From Panacagrimonas sp. (GTDB lineage Bacteria > Pseudomonadota > Gammaproteobacteria > Nevskiales > Nevskiaceae): a stretch of DNA of 64,000 nt. Positions 27,257 to 38,322 of this stretch are shown piece by piece. The stretch is taken from NCBI RefSeq assembly GCF_020697055.1, contig NZ_JAJFBP010000017.1:17838-81837 (forward strand). The letters run 5' to 3'. Position 1 is the stretch's first letter. Every line of letters starts with the position of its first letter. Below the pieces are notes generated by a model, which saw only the letters and a program-made list of their open reading frames with translations, was not told the origin of the DNA and did not search any database. Made by a program: the position numbers and the translations under genes.

Positions 27257-28293
27257 TGGATCTGCCGTCCTGGATCACGCAGGAGATGATCGACATCGCC
27301 ATCAAGGTGGTGCAGACGATCGTGATCCTGCTGGGCCTGGTCATCAGCGCCGCGTGGATGATCTGGCTCGAACGCCGCCTGCTCGCGTTGTGGCAGGACC
27401 GCTACGGTCCGAACCGCGTCGGCCCGTTCGGTCTGGGCCAGGTCATCGCCGACATGCTGAAGATCTTCTTCAAGGAAGACTGGACGCCGCCGTTCGCCGA
27501 CAAGGCGATGTTCTGGATCGCACCGGCGATCGCGATGGCGATGATGATGCTCGGCTTCCTGGTCATCCCGCTGACCGACACGATCTGGGTGGGCGATCTC
27601 AATATCGGCCTGCTGTTCTTCCTGGCGATCGCCGGCCTGGCGGTCTACGCGGTGATCCTCGGCGGATGGGCCAGCAACTCCAAGTACGCGCTGCTCGGCG
27701 GCGTGCGCTCGACCGCGCAGACCATCAGCTACGAAGTGTTCATGGGCATCTCGCTGATGGGCGTGGTGATGCTCGCCGGCTCGTTCAACCTGCGCGAGAT
27801 CGTGCACGACCAGCAGGCGACATGGTTCGGCTTCATCCCGCAGTGGAACGTCTTTGCGCAGTTCCTCGCATTCCTGGTTTGGGTGCCGGCGGCACTGGCG
27901 GTCACGCATCGCACGCCGTTCGACCTGCCCGAGGCCGAGCAGGAACTGGTGCAGGGCTACCACACCGAGTACTCGTCCATGAAGTTCGGCATGTTCATGG
28001 TCAGCGAGTACGTCGGCATCGTGATGGTGTCGGCGCTGACGACGACGCTGTTCTTCGGCGGCTGGGACGTGCCTTTCGTGGAGAACGAAGGCTGGTTCCT
28101 GTCGTTCCTGTCGTTCACCGGCAAGACCTTCTTCTTCATGTGCGCCTACATCCTCGTGCGTGCCGCGCTGCCGCGGCCGCGCTACGACCAGATCATGGCG
28201 GCGGGCTGGAAGGTGTGCCTGCCGATCTCCCTGGTCAATCTGCTCGGCACCGCCGCGGTCATCCTGTGGACGGCACCCGGAGCCACCGCATGA
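27256..28293 (+). CDS. nuoH: NADH-quinone oxidoreductase subunit H
   Basis: A 345-residue membrane subunit with about eight helices that links the peripheral and membrane arms and lines the quinone channel. Characteristic motifs are [20 protein letters not shown] and [20 protein letters not shown]. The ATG at 27256 shares its A with the nuoG stop; a GTG at 27253 is the alternative. The stop overlaps the nuoI ATG (ATGA). Confidence 0.96.
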   Translation: MDLPSWITQEMIDIAIKVVQTIVILLGLVISAAWMIWLERRLLALWQDRYGPNRVGPFGLGQVIADMLKIFFKEDWTPPFADKAMFWIAPAIAMAMMMLGFLVIPLTDTIWVGDLNIGLLFFLAIAGLAVYAVILGGWASNSKYALLGGVRSTAQTISYEVFMGISLMGVVMLAGSFNLREIVHDQQATWFGFIPQWNVFAQFLAFLVWVPAALAVTHRTPFDLPEAEQELVQGYHTEYSSMKFGMFMVSEYVGIVMVSALTTTLFFGGWDVPFVENEGWFLSFLSFTGKTFFFMCAYILVRAALPRPRYDQIMAAGWKVCLPISLVNLLGTAAVILWTAPGATA

Positions 28294-28829
28294 TCGGAAA
28301 AATCCTCCACGGCATTTGGACCCAGCTGCGCAGCATCGGCATGATCTTCATGCACAGCTTCCGCAAACGGGACACGATCCAGTATCCGGAAGTGAAGCCC
28401 TACATGCCGCCGCGCTACCGCGGTCGCATCGTGCTCACGCGCGACCCCGACGGCGAAGAGCGCTGCGTGGCCTGCAACCTCTGCGCGGTGGCCTGCCCGG
28501 TGGGCTGCATCTCGCTGCAGAAGGCCGAGAAGCCGGACGGGCGCTGGTATCCCGAGTTCTTCCGCATCAACTTCTCGCGCTGCATCTTCTGCGGCCTGTG
28601 CGAGGAAGCCTGCCCGACGACGGCGATCCAGCTGACGCCGGATTACGAGATGTGCGAGTACGACCGCCAGAACCTGGTCTACGAGAAGGAGCACCTGACG
28701 ATCAGCGGGCCGGGCAAGTATCCCGACTACAACTTCTATCGGGTCGCGGGACTGGCGGTGAAGGACAAGCCCAAGGGCGCGGCGCTGAATGAAGCACAGC
28801 CGATCGACGTGAAGAGTCTCTTGCCGTGA
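28290..28829 (+). CDS. nuoI: NADH-quinone oxidoreductase subunit I
   Basis: A 179-residue ferredoxin-type subunit with two 4Fe-4S clusters (N6a and N6b). The ligands are C59, C62, C65 and C69 ([15 protein letters not shown]) and C98, C101, C104 and C108 ([15 protein letters not shown]). The N-terminal amphipathic helix region ([14 protein letters not shown]) sits against the membrane arm. It overlaps nuoH upstream and nuoJ downstream (GTGA). Confidence 0.96.
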   Translation: MIGKILHGIWTQLRSIGMIFMHSFRKRDTIQYPEVKPYMPPRYRGRIVLTRDPDGEERCVACNLCAVACPVGCISLQKAEKPDGRWYPEFFRINFSRCIFCGLCEEACPTTAIQLTPDYEMCEYDRQNLVYEKEHLTISGPGKYPDYNFYRVAGLAVKDKPKGAALNEAQPIDVKSLLP

Positions 28830-29323
28830 ATCTTCACGAAATTGCTTTCTACTTCTTCGGCTTCATCGCCGTGGTCTCCACGATCCTGGTGATCGTGAAT
28901 CCCAACCCCGTGCACGGCCTGATGTACCTGGTGGTGTCGCTGCTCGCGGTCGCCAGCGTGTTCTTCTCGCTCGGCGCGCCGTTCGCCGCGATGCTCGAAG
29001 TGATCGTCTATGCCGGCGCCATCATGGTGCTGTTCGTGTTCGTCGTGATGATGCTCAACCTCGGCGAGACCGTGGTGAAGCAGGAACAGGCCTGGCTCAA
29101 GCCGGGCACGTGGATCGGGCCGGGCATCCTGTGCGCGGCGCTGCTGTTCCCGATCCTGCAGCTGCTGCTGGACGGGCACCAGACGCCGGCCGGGGTCAAG
29201 GAAGTGGATGCCAAGGCGGTGGGCGTGGCGCTGTACGGGCCGTACCTGCTGGCGGTGGAGCTGGCCTCGATGATGCTCACCGCGGGACTCGTGGCGGCAT
29301 ATCACCTGGGCAAGCACGACTAG
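28826..29323 (+). CDS. nuoJ: NADH-quinone oxidoreductase subunit J
   Basis: A 165-residue membrane subunit with five helices. Family sequence includes [20 protein letters not shown] and [20 protein letters not shown], the helix with the pi-bulge important for coupling. The GTG start overlaps the nuoI stop. A 40-bp gap follows, ending in an A/G-rich region that supplies the ribosome-binding site of nuoK. Confidence 0.95.
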   Translation: MNLHEIAFYFFGFIAVVSTILVIVNPNPVHGLMYLVVSLLAVASVFFSLGAPFAAMLEVIVYAGAIMVLFVFVVMMLNLGETVVKQEQAWLKPGTWIGPGILCAALLFPILQLLLDGHQTPAGVKEVDAKAVGVALYGPYLLAVELASMMLTAGLVAAYHLGKHD

Positions 29324-29363
29324 TCGTACCGGGAAGCACGCAAGAGAACGAAGAAGAAAAGGA

Positions 29364-29681
29364 ATGACCGAATTCACCGGCATACCGATGGAGCACGGCC
29401 TGGCGCTGTCGGGCGTGCTGTTCTCGCTCGGGGTGATGGGCCTGCTCGTGCGCCGGAACATCCTGTTCATGCTGATGTCGCTCGAGATCATGCTGAACTC
29501 GGCGGCGCTGGCCTTCGTCGTCGCCGGCAGCCGCTGGCAGCAGCCCGATGGCCAGATCATGTTCATGCTGATCATCACGCTCGCGGCCTGCGAGGCCTGC
29601 GTGGGACTGGCGCTGCTGCTGCAGCTCTACCGTCGCTTCGGCTCGCTCGACGTCGATGCGGCCTCGCAGATGAAGGGATAA
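29364..29681 (+). CDS. nuoK: NADH-quinone oxidoreductase subunit K
   Basis: A 105-residue, three-helix membrane subunit of standard length. It has the conserved intramembrane glutamates in the helices containing [13 protein letters not shown] and [14 protein letters not shown], both needed for proton translocation in relatives. An AAGGA ribosome-binding stretch directly precedes the ATG. The C-terminal tail is short ([11 protein letters not shown]). Confidence 0.96.
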   Translation: MTEFTGIPMEHGLALSGVLFSLGVMGLLVRRNILFMLMSLEIMLNSAALAFVVAGSRWQQPDGQIMFMLIITLAACEACVGLALLLQLYRRFGSLDVDAASQMKG

Positions 29682-29694
29682 GGCCAAGACGACC

Positions 29695-31542
<1,848 letters not shown>

Positions 31543-31579
31543 TGCCCGCCCTCGTACCGAACCCGGGACGGTTCTTCGC

Positions 31580-33142
31580 ATGATTCTCGTCTGGCTCATC
31601 CTGATTCCGTTCATCGCGGGCCTGCTTTCCTGGCAGGCCGAACTGCGCTTCGGAACGAAGTACCCGCGCTGGATCGCGCTGATCGGCATGCTGATCGCGC
31701 TGGGCATCTCGATCTGGTTGTGGCTCGCGTTCGACTACACGATCGCCACCGCGGGCGAAAAACCGGACTGGGTCATCGAGTACAAGGCGCCGTGGATCCC
31801 GCGCTTCGGCATCTCGTTCCACTTCGCGCTCGATGGCCTGTCGATCCTGTTGGTGCTGCTGACCAACCTGCTCGGCGTGATGGCGATCATCTGCTCGTGG
31901 AAGGAGATCGATCGCAACGTCGGCTTCTTCCATCTGAACCTGCTGTGGAACCTGGGCGGCGTCGTCGGCGTGTTCCTGACGCTCGATCTGTTCCTGTTCT
32001 TCTTCCTGTGGGAAATGATGCTGGTGCCGATGTACTTCCTGATTGCGCTGTGGGGGCATGACACCCCGGGCGGCAAGGGCAAGGTGTACGCGGCGACCAA
32101 GTTCTTCCTCTTCACCCAGGCCTCGGGCCTGGTGATGCTGCTCGCGATCCTGGGCCTGGTGTTCGTCAACTACCAGACCAGCGGCGTCATCACGTTCAAC
32201 TACGAGGACCTGCTCAAGGCCGAGATGAGCGCGAACGTCGAGTACATCCTGATGCTCGGCTTCTTCATCGCGTTCGCCGTCAAGACACCGGCGGTGCCGC
32301 TGCACACCTGGCTGCCGGATGCGCACTCGCAGGCGCCGACCGCGGGCTCGGTCGATCTCGCGGGCATCCTGCTGAAGACGGCGGCCTACGGCATGCTGCG
32401 GTTCGGCATCCCGCTGTTCCCGAACGCGTCGGCGGAGTTCGCACCCATCGCGATGTGGCTGGGCGTGGCCGGCATCGTGTACGCCGGCGTGATGGTCTTT
32501 GCGCAGACCGACATCAAGCGCCTGGTGGCGTACTCCTCGGTCTCGCACATGGGCTTCGTGCTCGTCGGCATCTACGCCGGTACGGAGATCGCGCTGCAGG
32601 GCGTGATCATCCAGATGCTCGCGCACGGCATCTCGGCCGGGGCGCTGTTCATCCTGTGCGGCGAGATCTACGAACGCCTGCATACCCGCGACCTGAGGAA
32701 GATGGGCGGCTTGTGGTCACGCTTCCCGTACCTGCCGCCGATCACGCTGTTCTTCGTCGCGGCGAGCCTGGGCCTGCCGGGCCTCGGCAACTTCATCGGC
32801 GAATTCCTGGTGCTGATCGGCACGTGGAGCGTCGATCCGATCCTGACCGTGGTCGCGTCGACCGGCCTGATCCTCGCGGCGGTGTACTCGTTGATGATGA
32901 TCCAGCGCGCGTTCCACGGGCCGACGCAGGACGACGGGCACGGTCACGGCGAAGAGAAGCTGGAGGATCTCAACCGTCGCGAGCTGGGCATGCTCGGCGC
33001 GCTGATGGTGATCATGCTGTGGCTGGGACTGTATCCGCAGCCCTTCCTCGATACCTCGGCAGCGGCGATGCAGCACGTCGCGGCGGTCTATGCGGCGGCG
33101 CAGCCTGAAGCGGTCGCGGCGGTGGTGGGGGTGACCCGGTGA
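31580..33142 (+). CDS. nuoM: NADH-quinone oxidoreductase subunit M
   Basis: A 520-residue antiporter-like membrane subunit. Family features are FFLWEMMLVPMYFLIALWG, with the coupling glutamate, and VPLHTWLPDAHSQAPTAGSV. TDIKRLVAYSSVSHMGFVLV and a histidine-rich loop (DDGHGHGEEKLEDL) are also visible. It starts at the ATG at 31580, 37 bp after nuoL. The stop overlaps the nuoN GTG. Confidence 0.97.
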   Translation: MILVWLILIPFIAGLLSWQAELRFGTKYPRWIALIGMLIALGISIWLWLAFDYTIATAGEKPDWVIEYKAPWIPRFGISFHFALDGLSILLVLLTNLLGVMAIICSWKEIDRNVGFFHLNLLWNLGGVVGVFLTLDLFLFFFLWEMMLVPMYFLIALWGHDTPGGKGKVYAATKFFLFTQASGLVMLLAILGLVFVNYQTSGVITFNYEDLLKAEMSANVEYILMLGFFIAFAVKTPAVPLHTWLPDAHSQAPTAGSVDLAGILLKTAAYGMLRFGIPLFPNASAEFAPIAMWLGVAGIVYAGVMVFAQTDIKRLVAYSSVSHMGFVLVGIYAGTEIALQGVIIQMLAHGISAGALFILCGEIYERLHTRDLRKMGGLWSRFPYLPPITLFFVAASLGLPGLGNFIGEFLVLIGTWSVDPILTVVASTGLILAAVYSLMMIQRAFHGPTQDDGHGHGEEKLEDLNRRELGMLGALMVIMLWLGLYPQPFLDTSAAAMQHVAAVYAAAQPEAVAAVVGVTR

Positions 33143-34629
33143 TCCTGACCTGGCAACACTGGGCGGCGCTGTCGCCGATCCTGTTCACCAGCGCCGCGAT
33201 CGTCGCGGTGCTGCTGGCGATCGCGATCAAGCGCGACCACTTCTGGAACGTCACCGCCGGCATCGCGTTCGGCAACCTGGCGTGGATCGCCGTGGCGGTG
33301 CTGTTCTTCGGGCCGCTGGTCGCACCCGAAACCATTCCCGCGATCCTGCCGCTGAAGGTCACGCCGTTGCTGGTGATCGACAATTACGCGCTGTTCTACT
33401 TCGGCATCATCATCGTCTGCACGCTGGCCTGCGCGACGCTGCTGCAGGGCTACCTCGAGGGCTACAGCGGCAACAAGGAGGAGATGTACCTGCTGCTGGC
33501 GCTGTCGGCGCTGGGTGCGATGGTGCTGGTGGCGAGCTGCCACTTCGCGTCGTTCTTCATCGGCCTGGAACTGATGTCGATCCCGCTGTACGCGATGATC
33601 GCGTATCCCCATCGATCCCGGCGTTCGCTCGAAGGCGGCCTGAAATACCTGGTGCTGTCCGCCGCCGCGTCGTCGTTCATCCTGTTCGGCATCGCGCTGA
33701 TCTACTCGCTGGTCGGCAGCCTGTCGTTCGCCGCGGTCGGCACCTACATGGCCCAGCCCGGTCCGGTGCCCGGCATCGTCACGCTCGGCGGCGCGCTGTT
33801 CCTGGTCGGCATCGGATTCAAGCTCTCGCTCGTGCCGTTCCACCTCTGGACGCCCGACGTGTACGAAGGCGCCCCCGCGCCGGTGACCAGTTTCCTGGCG
33901 ACCGCGAGCAAGACCGCGGTGTTCGCGGTGCTGCTGCGCTACTACGTCGAGGCGCGCGGGCACGAGGACGGCGACCTCATCCAGGTGCTCACGGTGCTCG
34001 CGATCCTGTCGATGCTCGTCGGCAACGTGCTCGCGCTGCTGCAGAACAACGTCAAGCGCATGCTGGCGTACTCGTCGGTCGCGCACTTCGGCTACTGCCT
34101 CGTGGCCCTGATCGCATCGGGTCCGCTGGCGGTGGAAGCGGTGGGCGCCTACCTGATCACCTACGTGGTGACGACGCTGGGCGTGCTCGGCGTGGTCACG
34201 CTGATCTCCAGCCCGTACAACAACGACGGTGACGCAGACGAGCTCGAGGATTACCGCGGCCTGTTCTGGCGCCGGCCCTACATCTCGTCGATCCTCACCG
34301 CACTGCTGCTGTCGCTTGCCGGCATTCCGGTGACGGCCGGCTTCGTCGGCAAGTTCTACGTGATCGCCGCGGGTGTCGACTCCCAGGAATGGTGGCTGCT
34401 CGGCGCGGTGGTACTCGGCAGCGCGATCGGCCTGTTCTACTACCTGCGCCTGATGATCGTGATGTTCATGGATCGCGATCGCCAGCAGCGCTTCGAGGCG
34501 CCGCTCAACTGGGGGCTGCAGACCGGCGGTGCGATGGTGGTCGCGGTCACGCTCGCCAGCTTCGTGCTCGGCCTGTATCCGCAGCCGTTCATCGAGATCA
34601 TCCAGCTCGCGCCGCTGGTGGGTCCGTAA
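33139..34629 (+). CDS. nuoN: NADH-quinone oxidoreductase subunit N
   Basis: A 496-residue antiporter-like membrane subunit and the last gene of the operon. Recognisable parts are IGLELMSIPLYAMIAY and LSLVPFHLWTPDVYEGAPAP, with VKRMLAYSSVAHFGYCLVAL later. The GTG start at 33139 overlaps the nuoM stop (GTGA). No clear Rho-independent terminator lies in the 39 bp before the next gene, so read-through into the small secreted-protein gene is possible. Confidence 0.97.
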   Translation: MILTWQHWAALSPILFTSAAIVAVLLAIAIKRDHFWNVTAGIAFGNLAWIAVAVLFFGPLVAPETIPAILPLKVTPLLVIDNYALFYFGIIIVCTLACATLLQGYLEGYSGNKEEMYLLLALSALGAMVLVASCHFASFFIGLELMSIPLYAMIAYPHRSRRSLEGGLKYLVLSAAASSFILFGIALIYSLVGSLSFAAVGTYMAQPGPVPGIVTLGGALFLVGIGFKLSLVPFHLWTPDVYEGAPAPVTSFLATASKTAVFAVLLRYYVEARGHEDGDLIQVLTVLAILSMLVGNVLALLQNNVKRMLAYSSVAHFGYCLVALIASGPLAVEAVGAYLITYVVTTLGVLGVVTLISSPYNNDGDADELEDYRGLFWRRPYISSILTALLLSLAGIPVTAGFVGKFYVIAAGVDSQEWWLLGAVVLGSAIGLFYYLRLMIVMFMDRDRQQRFEAPLNWGLQTGGAMVVAVTLASFVLGLYPQPFIEIIQLAPLVGP

Positions 34630-34668
34630 CGGACCGCGCGGACCGGACCGGCCATCGATAACCCGACG

Positions 34669-35169
34669 ATGAGCCGACGCTCGCTGCCCGCCTTCCTGTT
34701 CGCCGCGCTCGCCGGCACGGGTGCGGCGCCGGCATTCGCGGACGGATCGGATCCTGCCTGCAAGCCGGTGATCGACGCCGACAAGGCCCGCGCCGCGGCG
34801 CCGGCCTGGCACGCGAAGAAGACGATGGGCGGGATGAGCATGGAGATCATCCGCCTGGGCAACGACGTGTACGCCGACATGGGCGGCACGGGCTGGAAGC
34901 AGATGCCGCCGCCGATGGCGGCGAACATCGTCAACGCCGGAAACCAGGCGGACCAGTTCACCGTCAGCGACTGCCGCAAGCTCGGCGACGAAACGATCAA
35001 TGGCGTGGCAACGACGCTGTGGTCGTTCAAGACCAAGGTCAAGGACCTGGCACCGATCACCGGCAAGGTGTGGATCGGTCAGCGCGACGGTCTGCCGTAC
35101 CGCGAGGAAGGCGAGAAGCACGCCGGTACGACGACCTACCAGGGCGTTGCGGCACCCAAGCTGAAGTAG
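34669..35169 (+). CDS. Small secreted protein of unknown function
   Basis: A 166-residue protein with a clear signal peptide (SRRSLPAFLFAALAGTGAAPAFA, cleavage near residue 24) and a mature part of about 140 residues. Two cysteines (ACKPV and DCRKL) could form a disulfide. A Met/Gly-rich stretch (KKTMGGMSMEIIRLGNDVY) precedes strand-rich sequence ending in YREEGEKHAGTTTYQGV. This general pattern is like periplasmic lipid-binding LolA/LppX-type folds, but I do not recognise the family. It directly follows nuoN and may be co-transcribed with it. Confidence 0.75.
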   Translation: MSRRSLPAFLFAALAGTGAAPAFADGSDPACKPVIDADKARAAAPAWHAKKTMGGMSMEIIRLGNDVYADMGGTGWKQMPPPMAANIVNAGNQADQFTVSDCRKLGDETINGVATTLWSFKTKVKDLAPITGKVWIGQRDGLPYREEGEKHAGTTTYQGVAAPKLK

Positions 35170-35186
35170 TTCTGCAGGAGCGCGGC

Positions 35187-35237
35187 ATGAACCGAGGCGC
35201 AACAGGCGAATTCCCGCGCTGCCGCGGGCTGCCTTGA
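35187..35237 (+). CDS. Putative 16-codon leader ORF coupled to the SulP gene
   Basis: An ATG at 35187 with AGGAG seven bases upstream opens a 16-codon frame, MNRGATGEFPRCRGLP. Its TGA (35235-35237) overlaps the TTG start of the SulP gene as TTGA. The SulP TTG has no ribosome-binding site of its own, so the leader may deliver ribosomes to it. It could also be a chance ORF and the transporter may start downstream. Confidence 0.4.
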   Translation: MNRGATGEFPRCRGLP

Positions 35238-36883
35238 TCGCCATCGTCGAAGCGGCCCGCGTCGGACTGCTGCGTCCGCCTCACTGGATGCGCAACGTCG
35301 TATCCGGGGTCATCGTCGGCGTCGTTGCGCTCCCGCTCGCCATGGCCTTTGCGATCGCCAGCGGCGCGAAGCCCGAACAGGGTCTCTACACCGCGATCAT
35401 CGCGGGCCTGCTGGTATCCGTGCTCGGCGGCACGCGCCTGCAGATCGCAGGACCGACCGGCGCCTTCGTCGTGATCCTTGCCGGCATCACGGCGACGCAC
35501 GGCATCGAGGGTCTGCAGATCGCGACGCTGATGGCCGGCGTGATGCTGCTCGCGCTCGGCGCGGCGCGCCTGGGCGGCGTCATCCGCTTCATTCCCGACC
35601 CGGTGATCGTCGGCTTCACGGCCGGCATCGGCCTGATCATCTTCGTCGGACAGTGGCCCGCGTTCTTCGGCCTGCCCGCCGTCGGTGGCACGCACTTCCA
35701 CGAAAAGCTCTGGCAGCTCGTGCACGCGCTGCGCGGCATCCACGTGTCGACCACCGCCATCGCGGTCCTGAGTCTGGTGCTGGCGATCTTCGGCGCGCGT
35801 CTTCTGCGAATGCCGCGCCTGCCGGGTCCGCTGCTCGCGCTGGTCGCCGCGACGGCGCTGCAGAGCCATTGGCAATTCGAGGGCGTCGCGACCATCGGCA
35901 GCGCGTTCGGCGGCATCCCGCAGGGGCTCCCGAGCTTCGGCCTGCCCGAGATCACCGGCGCGAAGCTGATCGAGCTGATCGGACCGGCATTTGCCATCGC
36001 GATGCTGGGCGCGATCGAGTCGCTGCTCTCCGCGGTGGTCGCCGACGGCATGGCCGGCACGCGCCACGACTCCAACCAGGAACTGGTCGGGCAGGGCATC
36101 GCCAACATCGTCGCGCCGCTGTTCGGCGGGTTCGCCGCCACCGGCGCGATCGCGCGCACCGCCACGAACGTGCGCAACGGCGGCAACAGTCCGCTCTCCG
36201 GCATGGTCCACGCGGTCACGCTGCTGGCGATCATCCTGTTCCTGGCGCCGCTGGCTTCCGCGATCCCGCTGTGCACGCTGGCGGCGATTCTTTTCGTCGT
36301 GGCGTGGAACATGAGCGAAGTGCATCGCTTCGCGCGGATGGTGCGCGAGGCGCCGCGGGCCGACGTGGTGATCCTGGTCATCACGTTCCTGCTCACCGTG
36401 TTCGCCGACCTGGTGCTCGCGGTGAACATCGGCGTGATCATCGCGACGCTGCTGTTCATGCGCCGGATGGCGTCGACCGTCGAGGCCAGGATCCAGACGG
36501 CGCAGGACCTGCATTCCGAACTCGGAGCGCTCGGGGCCACGCGGCTGCCCCCGACGCTGGTGGTCTGCTCGATCGAAGGACCGCTGTTCTTCGGCGCGGT
36601 CGACAGCGTCGAGCACGTGCTCGAGCAGACCCGGACCGGTGCCAAGGTCTTCCTGATACGGCTCAAGCACGTGCCCTTCATGGACATCACCGGCCTGCAG
36701 ACGCTGGAGGACGCGATCACGGGCCTGCAGCAGCGCGGCGTGCAGGTGATGCTCAGCGAGGCCAACCTGCGGGTGACACGCAAGCTTCTGCGAACCGGGA
36801 TCATCCGGCGGATCGGGCGGGCGCACTATCACCGCGACCTGGCGGACGCGCTGCGCGCGGCGGGCGTCGCACCCGAAGCCTGA
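35234..36883 (+). CDS. SulP family anion transporter with STAS domain
   Basis: A 549-residue permease. The N-terminal about 420 residues hold 10-12 membrane helices with SulP motifs (ASGAKPEQGLYTAIIAGLLV, RLQIAGPTGAFVVIL, and a later DSNQELVGQGIANI and GGFAATGAIARTATN). A cytosolic STAS domain follows at about 430-549 (ALGATRLPPTLVVCSIEGPL, VPFMDITGLQTLEDA). SulP proteins carry sulfate, bicarbonate or dicarboxylates; the substrate is not clear. The TTG start at 35234 overlaps a short leader ORF. An ATG at 35288 is the fallback but would remove part of the first helix. It is convergent with a cyclase gene 15 bp away. Confidence 0.88.
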   Translation: MIAIVEAARVGLLRPPHWMRNVVSGVIVGVVALPLAMAFAIASGAKPEQGLYTAIIAGLLVSVLGGTRLQIAGPTGAFVVILAGITATHGIEGLQIATLMAGVMLLALGAARLGGVIRFIPDPVIVGFTAGIGLIIFVGQWPAFFGLPAVGGTHFHEKLWQLVHALRGIHVSTTAIAVLSLVLAIFGARLLRMPRLPGPLLALVAATALQSHWQFEGVATIGSAFGGIPQGLPSFGLPEITGAKLIELIGPAFAIAMLGAIESLLSAVVADGMAGTRHDSNQELVGQGIANIVAPLFGGFAATGAIARTATNVRNGGNSPLSGMVHAVTLLAIILFLAPLASAIPLCTLAAILFVVAWNMSEVHRFARMVREAPRADVVILVITFLLTVFADLVLAVNIGVIIATLLFMRRMASTVEARIQTAQDLHSELGALGATRLPPTLVVCSIEGPLFFGAVDSVEHVLEQTRTGAKVFLIRLKHVPFMDITGLQTLEDAITGLQQRGVQVMLSEANLRVTRKLLRTGIIRRIGRAHYHRDLADALRAAGVAPEA

Positions 36884-36898
36884 GAGGGGCGGGCGCTG

Positions 36899-38239
36899 CT
36901 ACTCGATCACGGTGAAGACGCTCACCGGGTAGTGCACGCCGCGGCACTCGATCTGGCCGCGCGGGACGCAGCGGACCGAGCCATTGAGCAGGCGGTAGGT
37001 CGCATTGCTGACCAGGATGCCGCCCGGCTCGGCTTCCTTCTCGATCCGCGAGGTGATGTTCGTCTCCAGGCCCATGGCCGTGTACGTCATGCGCCCTCTT
37101 GAACCGAAGCTGCCGACGCTGACCGTGCCGGTATTGACGCCGATGCGGATCATCAGCGGCCGGCCGATGCCGAGCTTTTCCCAGCGCGCGTTGAGTTCCT
37201 GCATCTGCCGCTGCATGTCGCGCGCCGCGGCGATCGCGCGCTTGGCCTGGTCTTCCGGCGCCAGCGGATACGGCGCGCCGAACATCGCCATCAGGCCGTC
37301 TCCGGCGAACTCGTTGAGCGTGCCGCCGTGCTTCTCGACCAGCTCGCCCATGCTGGAGAGGTAGTCGATCAGCAGCGCGGTCAGGTCTTCGGGCTCGAGC
37401 AGGTCGCTGACCTCGGTGAACCGCACCATGTCGGCGAACAGGATCGTGACGCGGCGCCGCACCGGCGTGTCGATGCTGTGCGCCTCGCCGCGGATGATGA
37501 GATCCGCCACCGACGGCGGCACGTAGCGCCGGATCGCGTCGCGGCTCTGTTCGAGCTGGCCGCGTTGCCGCTCGATGATCTGGTCCTTGCGAAACGCGCG
37601 ACGATTCCACTGCTCGATGACCCAGGACACGAATATTCCGGTGTTGCACGCGATCAGCTGCATCGCCGCCATGCTGCCGGCCATCGCAAGCGAGATGTCA
37701 CCGACGCGATGGTCGACGAACAGGAAGCGCATCGACATCGCCACGAACGGCAGGGTTGCGATCATCGCCAGCAACGGACTGAGCTGGTAGACGCAGGTCC
37801 CGTACATCACGGGGATCAGCACCGCGGTGGCCGACAACGCGAAACGGTCGGGCGAGTCGATCAGCTCGTGGATCTGCCATCCCAGCAGCATTCCGGAGAG
37901 GCAGTTCGCGACGACGGTGGACGGGACCAGCCATGGGCGCAGCGCCCGGAAGAAGGTGGCGACGAAGATGGCGCCGAGCATGCCCAGGAACGCGAGCACG
38001 GCCGGAAACACTTCGGCGAAGCTGCCCGGCTCGAGCACGTACACCGTGAGCAGGTACACCGCGTAGCCGGCCGCCGACGCCAGCATGCCGACCTGGATCA
38101 GCGGGATCTTACGGTCGATGCTCCAGTCGCGATAACGCAGCTCGATGGCCGGGTCGGCGAACCGGAAACCCAGGAAGCGCGAGCCCAGGTCCGACGAAAC
38201 GTTCACGGCCAGAGACGGCGGCGACCCTTCGGCTGACAT
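36899..38239 (-). CDS. Membrane class III adenylate/guanylate cyclase with atypical base-selecting residues
   Basis: A 446-residue protein. About residues 50-215 form six hydrophobic segments, followed by a linker helix (IIERQRGQLEQSRDAIRRYV) and a cyclase domain. Metal aspartates are in ILFADMVRFTEV and NEFAGDGLMAMFG. The transition-state pair N-x3-R is intact (ETNITSRIE). The usual base-selecting lysine position is a glutamate (LNEFAGD), and the second selecting position reads RMTYTAMG rather than DYT, so nucleotide preference is uncertain. It shares the six-helix-plus-cyclase layout with the protein at 8361-9692. The gene is convergent with the SulP transporter gene. Confidence 0.87.
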   Translation of the reverse strand: MSAEGSPPSLAVNVSSDLGSRFLGFRFADPAIELRYRDWSIDRKIPLIQVGMLASAAGYAVYLLTVYVLEPGSFAEVFPAVLAFLGMLGAIFVATFFRALRPWLVPSTVVANCLSGMLLGWQIHELIDSPDRFALSATAVLIPVMYGTCVYQLSPLLAMIATLPFVAMSMRFLFVDHRVGDISLAMAGSMAAMQLIACNTGIFVSWVIEQWNRRAFRKDQIIERQRGQLEQSRDAIRRYVPPSVADLIIRGEAHSIDTPVRRRVTILFADMVRFTEVSDLLEPEDLTALLIDYLSSMGELVEKHGGTLNEFAGDGLMAMFGAPYPLAPEDQAKRAIAAARDMQRQMQELNARWEKLGIGRPLMIRIGVNTGTVSVGSFGSRGRMTYTAMGLETNITSRIEKEAEPGGILVSNATYRLLNGSVRCVPRGQIECRGVHYPVSVFTVIE

Positions 38240-38322
38240 GGCGGCGCGGAGCGCGGTGGTGACGGTGCGGTCGATTCTACGAGAGCGTCGGCTGCATCAC
38301 CGGCGCCGCAGGTCGCACCCCG

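Noticed and set aside
38240..38322. Gene or operator between the cyclase and the transglutaminase gene
   Set aside because: Only 83 bp, with no ORF of note and no repeat or promoter that I could justify.
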